64,000 bases of DNA from Salvia splendens (Eukaryota; Streptophyta; Magnoliopsida; Lamiales; Lamiaceae), in assembly GCF_004379255.2 (NCBI RefSeq), contig NC_056039.1, positions 23,511,883 to 23,575,882 of the forward strand. Reading direction: 5' to 3'. Position numbers and translations under genes: made by a program. Below the pieces are notes generated by a model. It saw nothing but the letters and a program-made list of their open reading frames with translations. It was not told where the DNA came from and searched no databases. Below, in pieces: positions 10,246 to 20,521 of this stretch (positions within the stretch are counted from its first letter, which is position 1; each line of letters starts with the position of its first letter).

Positions 10246-12360
10246 TCAATCTTTTCGCCTTTTCTGCATAAACAGGCTCCGGATCCCCTTACCGATTTCG
10301 GAAGAATGGAGTCTAGAGGGAGGAGTATCTTGCACAACAACATTCTCTAAATCCACCCCAAAAAAGTCATCTTGCATAGAAGACCGAGGTGGAGAATGGT
10401 AGTCATCACTGGGACGAATATCTTCACTCGTACCACCAGTGTGACTGACTGAGTGATGACCTCGAATTGTAGATCTAGGTGGAGGTGGACACACAAAGTC
10501 TTGCACAACAACATTCTCTAATTCACCCCAAAAAAAGTCCTCTTGCATAGAAGACCGAGGTGGAGAATGGTAGTCATCACTGGGACGAATATCTTCACCT
10601 GTACGACCAGTGTGACTGACTGAGTGACGACCTCGAACTGTAGATCTAGGTGGAGGTGGACACACAAAGTCTTTATCAGAGTCATCTGCCAAATGAACAT
10701 CCATCCTTGTAGATGACGACTCTCCACAACTAGTTTTCTTCTTTTCACGTCGTTTTCCTTTTTGCCTCACGTGCATGGCAATGTCCAGTCCAGATCGCTG
10801 GGAAGGACGGTAGTCCATTATCTCAGCCTCTCCACATACCTGCAGACAATCTTCAACCATCTTCGAAATTGTAACCAAATCAGGTTTAGATCTCGCCCAT
10901 TTAGGAAGTGGCGTATTTGTTGAAGCGGTTTCACCTACAATTTTTAAAGTTAATTACATTTCATCATATAAAATTAAATAGTTAATATTTGTTTCAATAT
11001 ACCGCGAAGCTATGTGAAGATGCCGTTTCATGGAAGCCCTCTTGTGCGTGCACGCCGGGTTGAGTTAAGTACACCACGGTTATTCTACGAAACCAATTCA
11101 TATACTCATTTGTTGCAACTGGGTCATTTGAGTACTCCCAATCAGTACATACCAAGTTGTGCCTATTGTCCCACTCTTGTATATAAATTTGGTGGTAAAC
11201 AACCCAATTTCGTTCTGATTTACCATGACGATCCTGTTTCACAAACTCTGCCAGGTGGAACAGGTTAAGGATCGGGACATACGGTTGGACGATCCCAAAT
11301 TGTCGCAACACTCGTCGTGGCATGTGTGGCTCAACCAAATTCCAGCAAATAAGCGATGTTATCGACGTCCATATAGGACGACCTCAACACAAATATCCGA
11401 CAAGTTTTGCATAAGATAAGACCTCCAAATAAACTACATACGAAACAAATCTATGCGAAACAAATTTAGTCAAAACAAATTCAATCAAAATAAAAATCAA
11501 TTTAAGTTACATAAATTACCTAGTTAGCGTGCATTCTGGAGAACCGACCTCTAAATTGTTCAATGTAATGCACGTGTGCTTTTACATATGACGTCGGACC
11601 ACTCCATCTAAAAAAATTAAATTATGAGCGAATAACACGAAAAATAATGAAAATTATGATTAAAAAATTAATGAGTGAACAACTTAAGCGACTGCACATG
11701 GTGTGTAGTATACATGCACGGGAGCTATCACTTCGTTCTAATATTTGGGATTCTCTCCCATGCCTACAATTGTAACAAAGTACAAGCTCCCCGGACATCG
11801 GTCCTCCTACAAGGTGCAACTTCACATAAATTGTGATACAAGGTAGCAAGAGTCGCACCACTCCAGCTCTAGCTAGAGCATTGTTCTATATCCATGAAGA
11901 ATTGCAAGTAGAAGAATGAAATTTTATTCCCGGAGGCGTTCGGAATCATCAGACCACCAAGTAAAAACAGACAATAAACACGAGCTCATTTAACATATAT
12001 ATAGTTGTCGTGGTCATCACTCAACTCAATCCTTAATTGATTTGATAAGGTTGTCTTCTTCCAAACCAATTCTTTAAACTCAACTGTATGTGTAAATCCA
12101 AGATAATCTAAACAAAGCTGCATCTAATAGTTGACATTCTTAATGGGAATGTAACCAGTCAAAGCTTCACCGTCAACTTTGAGGCCCCATAAGACCTCCA
12201 CGTCTTCCAATGTAACTGTCGCTTCACTAAAGGGAAGTGAAACGTGCAACGTTCAATCAACGCAATGATCAATTGGTGGTCAATGTCCTTTGGCTGGCCT
12301 CACCTCAATATGCTGCCAAAGCCCATCTCGTCTATTATCGCCAAAACACGAGGATGTATG
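10246..12360 (-). pseudogene. Plant mobile domain (PMD, MAIN-like) gene relic
   Basis: PMD proteins (MAIN/MAIL1 and PP7-long-form relatives) are plant proteins of gene silencing and genome stability, also found inside transposons (family knowledge). Reading right to left: HPRVLAIIDEMGFGSILR-like start (about 12350), FPFSEATVTLEDVEVLWGLK (about 12230), VDGEALTGYIPI, LLGGLMIPNASG (about 11950), LATLYHNLCEVAP (about 11830), TSYVKAHVHYIEQFRGRFS (about 11570), then an open stretch 11338-10994 with PRRVLRQFGIVQPY and NWVVYHQIYIQEWDNRH. A C-terminal part at 10878-10246 contains a 57-residue repeat. An in-frame TAG after NVNY and several frame changes break it; some gaps may be introns. It converges on the MULE relic. 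Confidence 0.7.
10328..10670 (-). repeat. 57-codon internal repeat in PMD-gene tail
   Basis: Two copies offset by exactly 171 bp encode DFVCPPPPRST ... SDDYHSPPRSSMQ(E/D)DFF ... LENVVVQD. The multiple-of-three period keeps the frame open. The segment is proline- and serine-rich and looks disordered. Confidence 0.9.
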
Positions 12361-12439
12361 GGAATATCCCAAATAATCCATCTCGAATTTGTCTTAATAG
12401 AATTAAATCTATTCAAATCCATAGGATAAAAATAAAATA

Positions 12440-12860
12440 ATATTAATATTGATCCTAATCCATCTAGGATTTAATCTTGGAGTAAATCCATGTAAATCCA
12501 TAGCATAAGATAATATTATATTATCATTATTCAAATCCATCTAGAACCCATATATGAATAAATCCATATAAATTCATAGTATGAGAATAAAATATTATAT
12601 CATTACTATCCAAATCCATCTAGAGTTTATCTATGAATAAATTCATTGGATAAGAATAAAATAATATTATCTTTATCTAAATCCAACTAGGATTCGTCAA
12701 GGAATAAATCCATATAAATCCATAGGATATAGATAAAAACTAGATTATCATTTTCCAAATTTAAATAGGATTCATCCAGGAATAAAATCCATATAAATCC
12801 ATAAAATAAGGAAAGAATCTTATTAATCCATGATTTAATTCATAATGAAATTTATACAAT
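12440..12860. repeat. AT-rich minisatellite, period about 70-80 bp
   Basis: AATCCATCTAGGATT-type starts recur near 12452, 12535, 12612, 12680 and 12755. Each is followed by AATAAATCCATATAAATCCA and a GATAAGAATAAAATAATATT-like stretch. Units are diverged, so the array is old. It lies just upstream of the PMD relic. Confidence 0.8.
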
Positions 12861-13669
12861 ATATAAAATCGACAAAAGATATATTCAAATCTTATTTTCA
12901 AATTAATTTTGAATTATTTCCAAAATTAAATCCAAGGGAAAACCCTAATCAATTTTTGGAAAGCGAAGTCACGAGACGAGGAGATGCGACATCGCACGGG
13001 TTCCACCCACGCGAGCGTCGCCGTACTCCCACTGAACCGCAGTCGCTGCCTCGTCTCTGGCAGCCCGTGCCCCTCCTGCACTGCTGCAGGGAGACACCCA
13101 GCCGCCTAGCACAGCCGCTGCAGCTGCATCTTCTCTGGCGCTACTGTTGTTGCTGCGACGTCGCCTTCGCAGCGGCTGCGACAACAGCTTCCTCCGAGTC
13201 CAGAAATTGCCCATGAAGGGCTCCCACTCGAAAAGCTGTCGCCTCCGGAACCTGTTGTCTTGCGCTGACTTTCGCTGCTGCATCCCCACATGTTGGAGCT
13301 GCTACTGCGTTGTTTCCAAAACTCCGACGCTGCTGCGGAGTAAAACTCCACGACGCCTTCGCGATCAAATTACGTTGCAATTACTTAGCCAATTAATTAC
13401 CTTATGATCAATATGTGTAGCAAAACATGAATTGGAACAAATCGCCACAAACAGGTATATGTATTGCAACTAATGAGAACAAAGATTACTCAATACGTCA
13501 GGTAATAATCACTAATTTGGAATAAGAGAATTAATTCTCCCAATTCGGCTTCTTCGTACACACGATATTCATACATTCGAAAATAACAACCACCACGCAA
13601 CGAAGAAAACCATGCATTCAAGCAATTCGCGTAACATGAAATTAATCCACACAATCAGACCCAAAAATT
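12861..13669 (-). other. Presumed leader of minus-strand LTR element
   Basis: The stretch is adjacent to the primer-binding site at 13670-13682, so on the minus strand it should be untranslated leader or the start of an internal region. The part at 12970-13370 is GC-rich with GCAGC/GCTGC repeats that keep several frames open. No gag motif was recognised, and the element appears truncated near the minisatellite. Confidence 0.45.
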
Positions 13670-13682
13670 GGCTCTGATACCA
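13670..13682 (-). other. Primer-binding site (initiator tRNA-Met type)
   Basis: On the minus strand it reads TGGTATCAGAGCC, the usual complement of the plant initiator tRNA-Met 3' end. It is separated by 2 bp from the LTR terminus at 13685. Confidence 0.85.
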
Positions 13683-13684
13683 AT

Positions 13685-15194
13685 TGTTGGGGTTTGGTGC
13701 CCCTTGCACAACGGAAGACTTGTACATAACAAATAAATCAGATAAGGATCTATTTGACCGATTATGCGATTAATTAATTCACATGTTAAACAAATAATTG
13801 CATGCTAGAATGCAAATAATTCATACTTAAAGATAGTAAATCCTAAACATGAATACTACGGTTTAGAGTTACCGATTTGATTCTCCGAAGAATCGTCGAT
13901 TGCTTGCGCCTTCTCCACGATGATCTTCAATACTAGACCACGGATCTTCTGACTGGTTCCCGAACTGTATCTCGATATCAGGGTGGGCTAATCTTATCAA
14001 AATACTATGACTTGAATAAAGAAGATAGAAAAATTCCTCACGGAGGAGGAGCTGAAATTTTCGTCTCCTACTGTAGAGAGCAGAGGGGCGAAATTTCTGT
14101 AGAGAAATTAATAATAATTTTGTCTCCTTTATTCTCATATTTATAATAGTTACATATTGTGCCCAATCAGGGATCTATGGAAGGTTTTGGATACGGCCTC
14201 CCCCAATTAGCTTTTTACTAATTAAATTGAACCCACAATTTAATACAAGCTTATGTTGGAATATTACGAGCAGCCACTACAGAAGTAATATTGCACTGCC
14301 CATCCAAATCTGAAATTATAAGTAATCCGGGCTTCCTTGTTTAAATGATTATTTCCCGCACTTAAGATAGAAATGTCCATTAATTAATTAGTATATGCTA
14401 TAGACTTAATTAACTAATATCTTATTAATTCCAAGAGTGGACTTAGCAAGAAACACTTATTTATTATTCATGGAATAATTAAATTCCAACTGGCCAGTTT
14501 TCGAATAATAAAACCTTGTTCGAGCTCCTCTTGAGGACATTATCAAACAAGACTCACCAGGCGCACGATTCAACATAATAGCAATCCTAGCACTGCTAGA
14601 TATTAATCACCACTACCTAATATATCAGGATTATTGGGTTGCGAAAAACCCGCACAATTTGATAAGTCAAAGTAGTGCATAATCAATACCGTATGCTCAA
14701 TACTAACGTATGTTGATTAAGAAATAGTTGTTTATCAAGACTTAGTCTTCCAGTAGATAGCATGAAGACATGTAGATTCGTTCAGTGCTATACCACACCA
14801 ATGTCATCTAATTTCAGTAAGGCTTAGAAATAATTGGACTGACATTGCAACCTTTTGCGATAGGTAGCCAAAGCCCATCTAGGTTGTGAAATTCTTCTTT
14901 CTCTTTTGCAAAGCATTGCTTAGAACCGACCGTGTTACCTTAAAGTGGACAACGCCCACAACCGGTCTACTAAGTAAAAGACTTAGACTTTGTTTACTTC
15001 TTATGCATTTAAATGTTCGTAAAACATCTTATAAATGCACAAGCAAACACAATGTAATAATAATGGTGATTCTATTCATGCGTAACTGCTCGAATAATAC
15101 TGAATCGGGTTAAAAGTGGATTGTAGAGTTTTTCGTATACAAGCAAGATTCTATTCGTGCTTGAAACATGCTTTTCAGTATACCAAACCTAACA
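13685..15194 (-). mobile_element. Orphan 5' LTR of a minus-strand retrotransposon
   Basis: It starts TGTTGGGGTTTGG and ends CCAAACCTAACA, an imperfect inverted terminal pair, with the primer-binding site just outside the left end. That orientation makes it the 5' LTR of an element running leftward. Its partner LTR and pol genes are not in the window, so the element is truncated. It is about 1.5 kb; a Copia element is likely, but this is inference. Confidence 0.75.
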
Positions 15195-16303
15195 CTTTAT
15201 ACCATAACTAAATACCAATATTTCAACTTTTAATCAACAATAATGCATTCAAACAAGCCACTACGCAAAATAATAATGCAATACAAAATTTCAACTCAAT
15301 TTACAACCCATTACAAACCCTAAATAACTACCAAATAATTACTCCAATATATTAAAAAAAATAAGTATACTAACCGGATACCAAAAACTGGAATTATATA
15401 AACCAATAAAAGTTACTAACACATCCAATAAATTCTTATAGTTTAGCTACTCATAGTCAAATAGCAAAAACTGCAAATTAAAGTACAAAACATAAAGGAA
15501 AAACACACAAAACCCAAGATGAATTGTTGTGCAATCTTTATTCTTCTTTTGCCTTGCTCCGATCTCCAAGAATGGTGATGGAATGATGGATGGATGAATT
15601 AGGGTTGGAGAATGGAGGGAGGAGCCATGGAGGCTCCCCCTTTTGGGGGCTATGAATTTGTGAATATTATGAATTAGGTTATGAGGTATTTATAGGCTTG
15701 AAAAGGATTTAAACGTGGTAAAAAGTTTCCTCCAAGTAATAGCAAATATGAAATTTTCGTGCCCCATAGGTTAAGGAAAAGATTTGGCTTCACAAGGTAA
15801 TGTCTTCTTTCCTTCCTTCAATTTCTGCCTAAATTCTGAACTAGACAGCTTTGCGCAACTTTTGTATAATGGCCATAACTTTCTCCATAGAACTCCGATT
15901 GAGATGATCAAGGTACCAACCCGAAAGCTCTTCGAAGACGAAGAGAATGGCATGTAGAACGCCCTGATCGGACTTTAGAATCACCAGCTAAATGAGTTTG
16001 AACAGAGGGTATCGTGTGCGACCGGGTCTAGCGGGCCGCTGGACGGAGAGAGTCAGAACGCTCTGGAATGGTTTTAGCGACCGCTGCGTTGGGTCCAGCG
16101 GGCCGCTAGGTTTCACTTCTTCTCCAGCTTCCAGATTTTGACCTTTTTCTGCCCTTTTCCAGCTCTATTTTGCACATTTCTCACAAAACAGATCAAAATA
16201 TCAAAATGGATAAAATATGCAAATAATGGACATGTAATGCAACTTTGACATTAAAAACGAACCAAATAATGACCTTAAAACAGTGCAAAATCCAAGTGTA
16301 TCA
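15195..16303 (-). mobile_element. Gypsy-type LTR fragment (Tat/Athila-like start)
   Basis: Read on the minus strand from 16303 it begins TGATACACTTGGATTTTGCA, a start typical of LTRs in Tat/Athila-like Gypsy elements. The interior has two near-copies of AGCGGGCCGCT (about 16030 and 16097). The other end is not resolved and may merge with the orphan LTR. No ORF above about 60 codons. Confidence 0.45.
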
Positions 16304-16336
16304 AACAGGCAGCCAAAAGATTCAAAGTGTGCAAGG

Positions 16337-17137
16337 ACAACCATCAGATTATAGAAGATAGCCAAGCAGCAAATGGAAAATGGGGAACCTGTTGTAATGA
16401 CAAGCAAAGCATCAGGATATAAACAGAAAGGTAAACTCATTCTTGATGAAGATAAGGCTAGAAACTTGTATGTGCTTGAGATATCATCAATAAGAAAACT
16501 TGCTAGTAAGTTGGAAGTTAGCAAGTTGACAGTTGGTAGATGGGTGAAGGATAAACAGATGGGACCATGTTATAAAATAGGAAAATTGTGTAATCGACAA
16601 ACGAAAGAACATAAAGAGAAACAGAATTTACGTGGTTCACCGACGTTGTGTTGGCTACTTCTATATAAATAGGTACAAGAACGGAGAACAAATTGTATTA
16701 TGACTGCGGTTACAGATACATATTTATTGTGCTCTACTTCTATATAAATAGGTACAAGAGACGAATTGGGCCTAATACAACAATTAATACCCAAAACAGA
16801 AACATATCATAGCGTCGGGCCGGGGGCGTCTCCTTACAGACCACATACAAGTGCCATAAAGCCAACACTCACTGAAACAAACAAAATTGCTAAGATGATG
16901 GTGTCTTACCCATATACAACCAACTATAGTTGAAGGTAAACTTCTCTATCATGCAATGCACAACACAGTTCATATCAACGAAAAATGGTTCTACATGATA
17001 AAGGTTACATATCGATACTACCCGTTGCCGGATGAGTATGAGCCTTACAGATCCTGTAAGTCAAAAAGATTCATCACTAAAGTGATGTTCATGTGTGCTG
17101 TAAGTGGGCCACAAATTGGCAGTGATGGGCCATCTTT
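16337..17137 (+). pseudogene. Plant mariner transposase, 5' part (split)
   Basis: Plant mariner-like transposases move by cut-and-paste with a DDD triad. Visible here are QQMENGEPVVM, then a helix-turn-helix segment SSIRKLASKLEVSKLTVGRW (about 16480-16540). After the 271-bp solo LTR the protein resumes as PHTSAIKPTLTETNKIAKM (from 16841). A frame change follows, then VHINEKWFYM and EPYRSCKSKRFITKVMFMCA (about 16960-17100); the D-to-N change in HINEKWF is at the usual first catalytic Asp. The gene is cut at 17137 by the Gypsy element and continues at 28572. The N-terminal end is not clear. Confidence 0.8.
16568..16838 (-). mobile_element. 271-bp solo LTR inside mariner, TSD GACCA
   Basis: TG...CA ends are flanked by GACCA at 16563-16567 and 16839-16843, and removal rejoins the mariner reading frame context. 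The segment CTTCTATATAAATAGGTACA occurs twice (near 16657 and 16737). The minus-strand end reads GAACCACGTAAATTCTGTTT, typical of short Copia LTR 3' ends, which suggests minus orientation. No internal region remains. Confidence 0.9.
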
Positions 17138-19915
17138 TGTAATACCCAGAAATTTGTGGAATTTTATTCTTTTAATTAAGGATGAAATTTTTCTATGTTT
17201 TTGTGTTTATTTGATTTATAATATTGTTGTGGATATGGGATTTTCTACCTAGACAAATTAAAATTTGGTTTTATATTTTCAGCTATGTTTTAAAATTCTA
17301 ATTAATCGATTTAAACCTCTCTCTCCCTCCCCTTTTTTCGAAATCCCTTCCCCATCACCCCATGATGTTCTCAACTTCCTCCACCCTCACATAACCGATC
17401 CTTTTCTTCCCCTTTCCTTTTCTTTTCTCTTTTCGGTCACTCTCTCAATCTCTCCCTCTCTCTCTCGCAAAGTTGCTCTCTCTCACTGGTAAGTCTCCCT
17501 CCTTCTCCCTCTCGGTTTTTATCTTCTTCCTTTCACCCCCTCTTATCACCTTCTTGGATTCCTCAAGGTGATACCCTCCTTCGTCGTGAATCGGAGTCGG
17601 AAAAGGAAGTAAAGCTTTTGCGTTTCGTTTGAACCATCCGGGGAAGGTAACCCCTAACCCTTGTTTAATTCGAAAACTCATGCATATAGGACGTTTTGGT
17701 TGGTTTAGATGCTGATTAGGGTTTGTGGCTATGTGATATGGTTGAGCATGTTTTTGATAGTAACTGGCAGTGGGTTCCGACCCCTTTTTAACTTAGCAAA
17801 CGATCTCCGTTGGGTACGAATTTTTGAACTGTGTAAAGTTTAATGTGTCTTTTGTGTGGTGTGTAAATTTCAGCCTCTTTGGATGTCGTATGAATTTATT
17901 ATGATTTTTGCAAGTAAACTGCGCAGTTTCGCGAGTTGTATGTTTTTGGGAGATGTTTTCATGTGCAATTGGCGTGATTCTGAGTGATATGTTTTTGTGA
18001 TGAATGTGGGTGTGTTTGGCCAAGAGATGGCTCGGAGGAATCAGTGTTTGGTTCGAGAGTTTTCGTGTGTGTTGGCCGAGAGTGTTGGGTTCAGCCTAGG
18101 GCAGATTTGTGGAGAGTCTGGAAGGGATGATCTCAGGTGTCTGGGTGTGTTTTGGGATGTAGAATGCGTGGTGTGTTTGTCGTATAGGGTTTGAGAATCG
18201 GGGGTCAGAGGAAAAGGGGTGTAAACTAGGTGCCGAGCAGACGGCCGAGGTGGTCGGCCGAAGTGCCGAGCATGCGGCCGAGATGGTCGGCCGAGGTGCC
18301 GAGCAGACGGCCGAGACGGTCGGTCGAGGTGCCGAGCCGGACGGCCGAGGTGGTCGGCCGAGGTGCCGAGCATGCGGCCGAGACGGTCGGCCGAGGTGCC
18401 GAGCAGGCGGCCGAGACGGTCGGCCGAGGTGCCGAGCCGGACGGCCGAGATGGTCGGCCGAGGTGCCGAGCTGTGCCGAGACAGGTGCCGAGCTGAGCCG
18501 AGACAGGTGCCGAGCTGTGCCGAGACAGGTGCCGAGCTGTGCCGAGACAAGTGCCGAGCTGTGCCGAGACAGGTGCCGAGCTGTGCCGAGACAGGCGGCC
18601 GAGGTGCCGAGCCAGGCGGCCGAGACGGTCGGCCGAGGTGCCGAGCCAGGCGGCCGAGACGGTCGGCCAAGGTGCCGAGCCAGGCGGCCGAGACGGTCGG
18701 CCGAGGTGCCGAGCCAGGCGGCCGAGACACCGAGCCATGTCGAGACGCCGATCCTTTTTCCGAGTTTTTCCGAACCTTTTCCGAGCCAAGTGAGCCGTTT
18801 GCACAGTAAGGGTATGCCAGGACTTGGAGTGCTGTGTTCGTGTGTCGTGTGCGCGTTTTGGGTACGTCGTTTGCGTGCGGGGTGTGTTTCGAACGTGTGA
18901 CTTTGTGTGGTTGTTTTGTAATATGTTGTTAAGTGTATGTACGTGTAACGTGCTAGATGTTGAAGTCGTCCACGTAGGAATCATGCATTGTCGTTTAAAG
19001 TCTCGTCTCTTCTGACTCTAATCATGATATTATTTATCTTTCAAAAGGGTGATCTTTTTCGAGGAAAGTGTGGTTGAAGGGAACTGTTTTAAAAGCTAAG
19101 CAATCGAGGTGGGCTTTTCTACCCTACTTTTATGTGGGTTATCTTTAAATACGGACTTTGTTCCGGAAATGTTTATGGAGGTGAACTGTTTGTCTTGCCA
19201 ATTATTTCGTTTTGAAACCTATCTGAAGTGGTTTACCACATATGTTTAATCGAATTCGGGTCTGTTGGGCTGCGAACCCTCAGGCTAGTGTACACGAGAC
19301 TGGGTGCCATCTGAGAGCAAGTTGGCCGGTCTAGATGACCTGGGGTGTGGCCACGCCCCTTGTCATGGTTTGGATCAGATAGTGTATGATTGAGGGAATA
19401 AGGGTGGCAATATCGGAAAATGACTGCGCAGTCGAATTTATGAAATGTATTTTTGTGTACTTGGGTTATTTTCATTACACTCAAAACCCCAATGTTACAC
19501 TGTTATGGCATGACAAACTATGTTTTTGGCGTGTGTCCACTGAGTGCAATAAGTACTCAGCCCTGCATGTTGTTTTCTTAATGTGCAGGTTGAGCGGCGA
19601 TGGGGAGGACGGATGTTGAGCAGTTAAAGCCAAAGTGTGTTTTTTTATCTTTCGGATGGTGTCGTGTCGTCATACCCGGCATCATCTGTCTTTTGGTCTT
19701 TTCCGCTGCTTGTAAACCGTCACGATGTTTTCATTTAAAACTCTGAATACTTTAACTCAAGAATGTCGTCACAGTACTTTGTTTTGAATTGAATTTCCTT
19801 TTATTAAATGTTTTCGAGTCAAATATTCTCGTTCCCCCTTTCTTCCCCGCTTCTTTACTCCTCCCCTAGTCGCGGTCCACCGTACTTCCTATCCTTAGGA
19901 AATGCGGGCGTGACA
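17138..19915 (+). repeat. 5' LTR of the chromovirus
   Basis: It runs TGTAATACCC to GCGGGCGTGACA. It holds a CT-rich leader (17300-17490), a strong splice donor CTG/GTAAGT at 17489, the GC-rich minisatellite, the palindrome GACTGCGCAGTC (19422-19433), a hairpin (19540-19560) and a 3' splice-site sequence ending at 19588. Confidence 0.97.
18230..18746 (+). repeat. CCGAG-rich minisatellite in 5' LTR
   Basis: Units of 33-34 bp (GTGCCGAGCC, GGCGGCCGAG, ACGGTCGGCCGAG) flank a run of 22-bp units (GTGCCGAGCTGTGCCGAGAC). The GC content is far above that of the rest of the LTR. The unit structure keeps frames open on both strands, so the long ORFs here are artefacts. Confidence 0.95.
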
Positions 19916-19918
19916 GAG

Positions 19919-19935
19919 TGGTATCAGAGCCTAGG
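19919..19935 (+). other. Primer-binding site of chromovirus
   Basis: TGGTATCAGAGCCTAGG lies 3 bp after the 5' LTR end. It is complementary to the initiator tRNA-Met 3' end over the first 12-13 bases. Confidence 0.9.
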
Positions 19936-20521
19936 TTTTCTCTTTCTGCTCTGGACCAAAAAAAAAAATTCTTTTTCTGACTGGAGTAAGTTTTCAAAAG
20001 TGTCATTGGCTCAACATCCGACTCATCGCACTCAACCTGAAATGAGGTAGTGAAAACTTCGAAATTTTGGAAAGTATATGGAAGTGGAGGAAATTGTGAT
20101 TTTGGTGTTGAAAATGATTTTTATGTAAAGTTTAAGTAAATGTTGAGACATGTGGAAGGGTACAACGTGATGTGGAAAAGTTGGAAATTATTTGAGTTAT
20201 GAACTGTTATGGTGTTATGAACTGTTGATGTATGATGAACTTATATGAAAGCATGTGGCTGATGTGTGATGATATGATGACGTGAATGTTGATGTGAGCT
20301 TTTATGTGAGTATGTGTTGGCCTTTTGAATGTTTGAACTTAGACGTGATAGAATTTCACTAGTGCTTCTTGGACCTATGATAGATAAGAGCTTTTGGCCT
20401 TTGAACACCAGCGGGTTTGGGTTAGAACAGCGATACGTGCATACACTCTCTCTCTCTCTCTTCTTCGGTTATGTACTCTGTTTTTATACGCGAGGCGGTT
20501 GTTTCTGTTTTTTTTCTATAG

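Noticed and set aside
12845..13407. Cysteine- and serine-rich short ORFs on both strands
   Set aside because: They come from GC-rich GCAGC repeats in the presumed LTR-element leader; no family likeness.
15195..15199. Target-site duplication for the orphan LTR
   Set aside because: The partner LTR is missing, so no second copy of the site can be compared.
18041..18984. Long open frames on both strands (up to 252 codons, RPTVSAAWLGTSADRLG-type repeats)
   Set aside because: They are produced by the CCGAG minisatellite in the LTR, are open in several frames at once, and are repeated in the other LTR. No protein signature.
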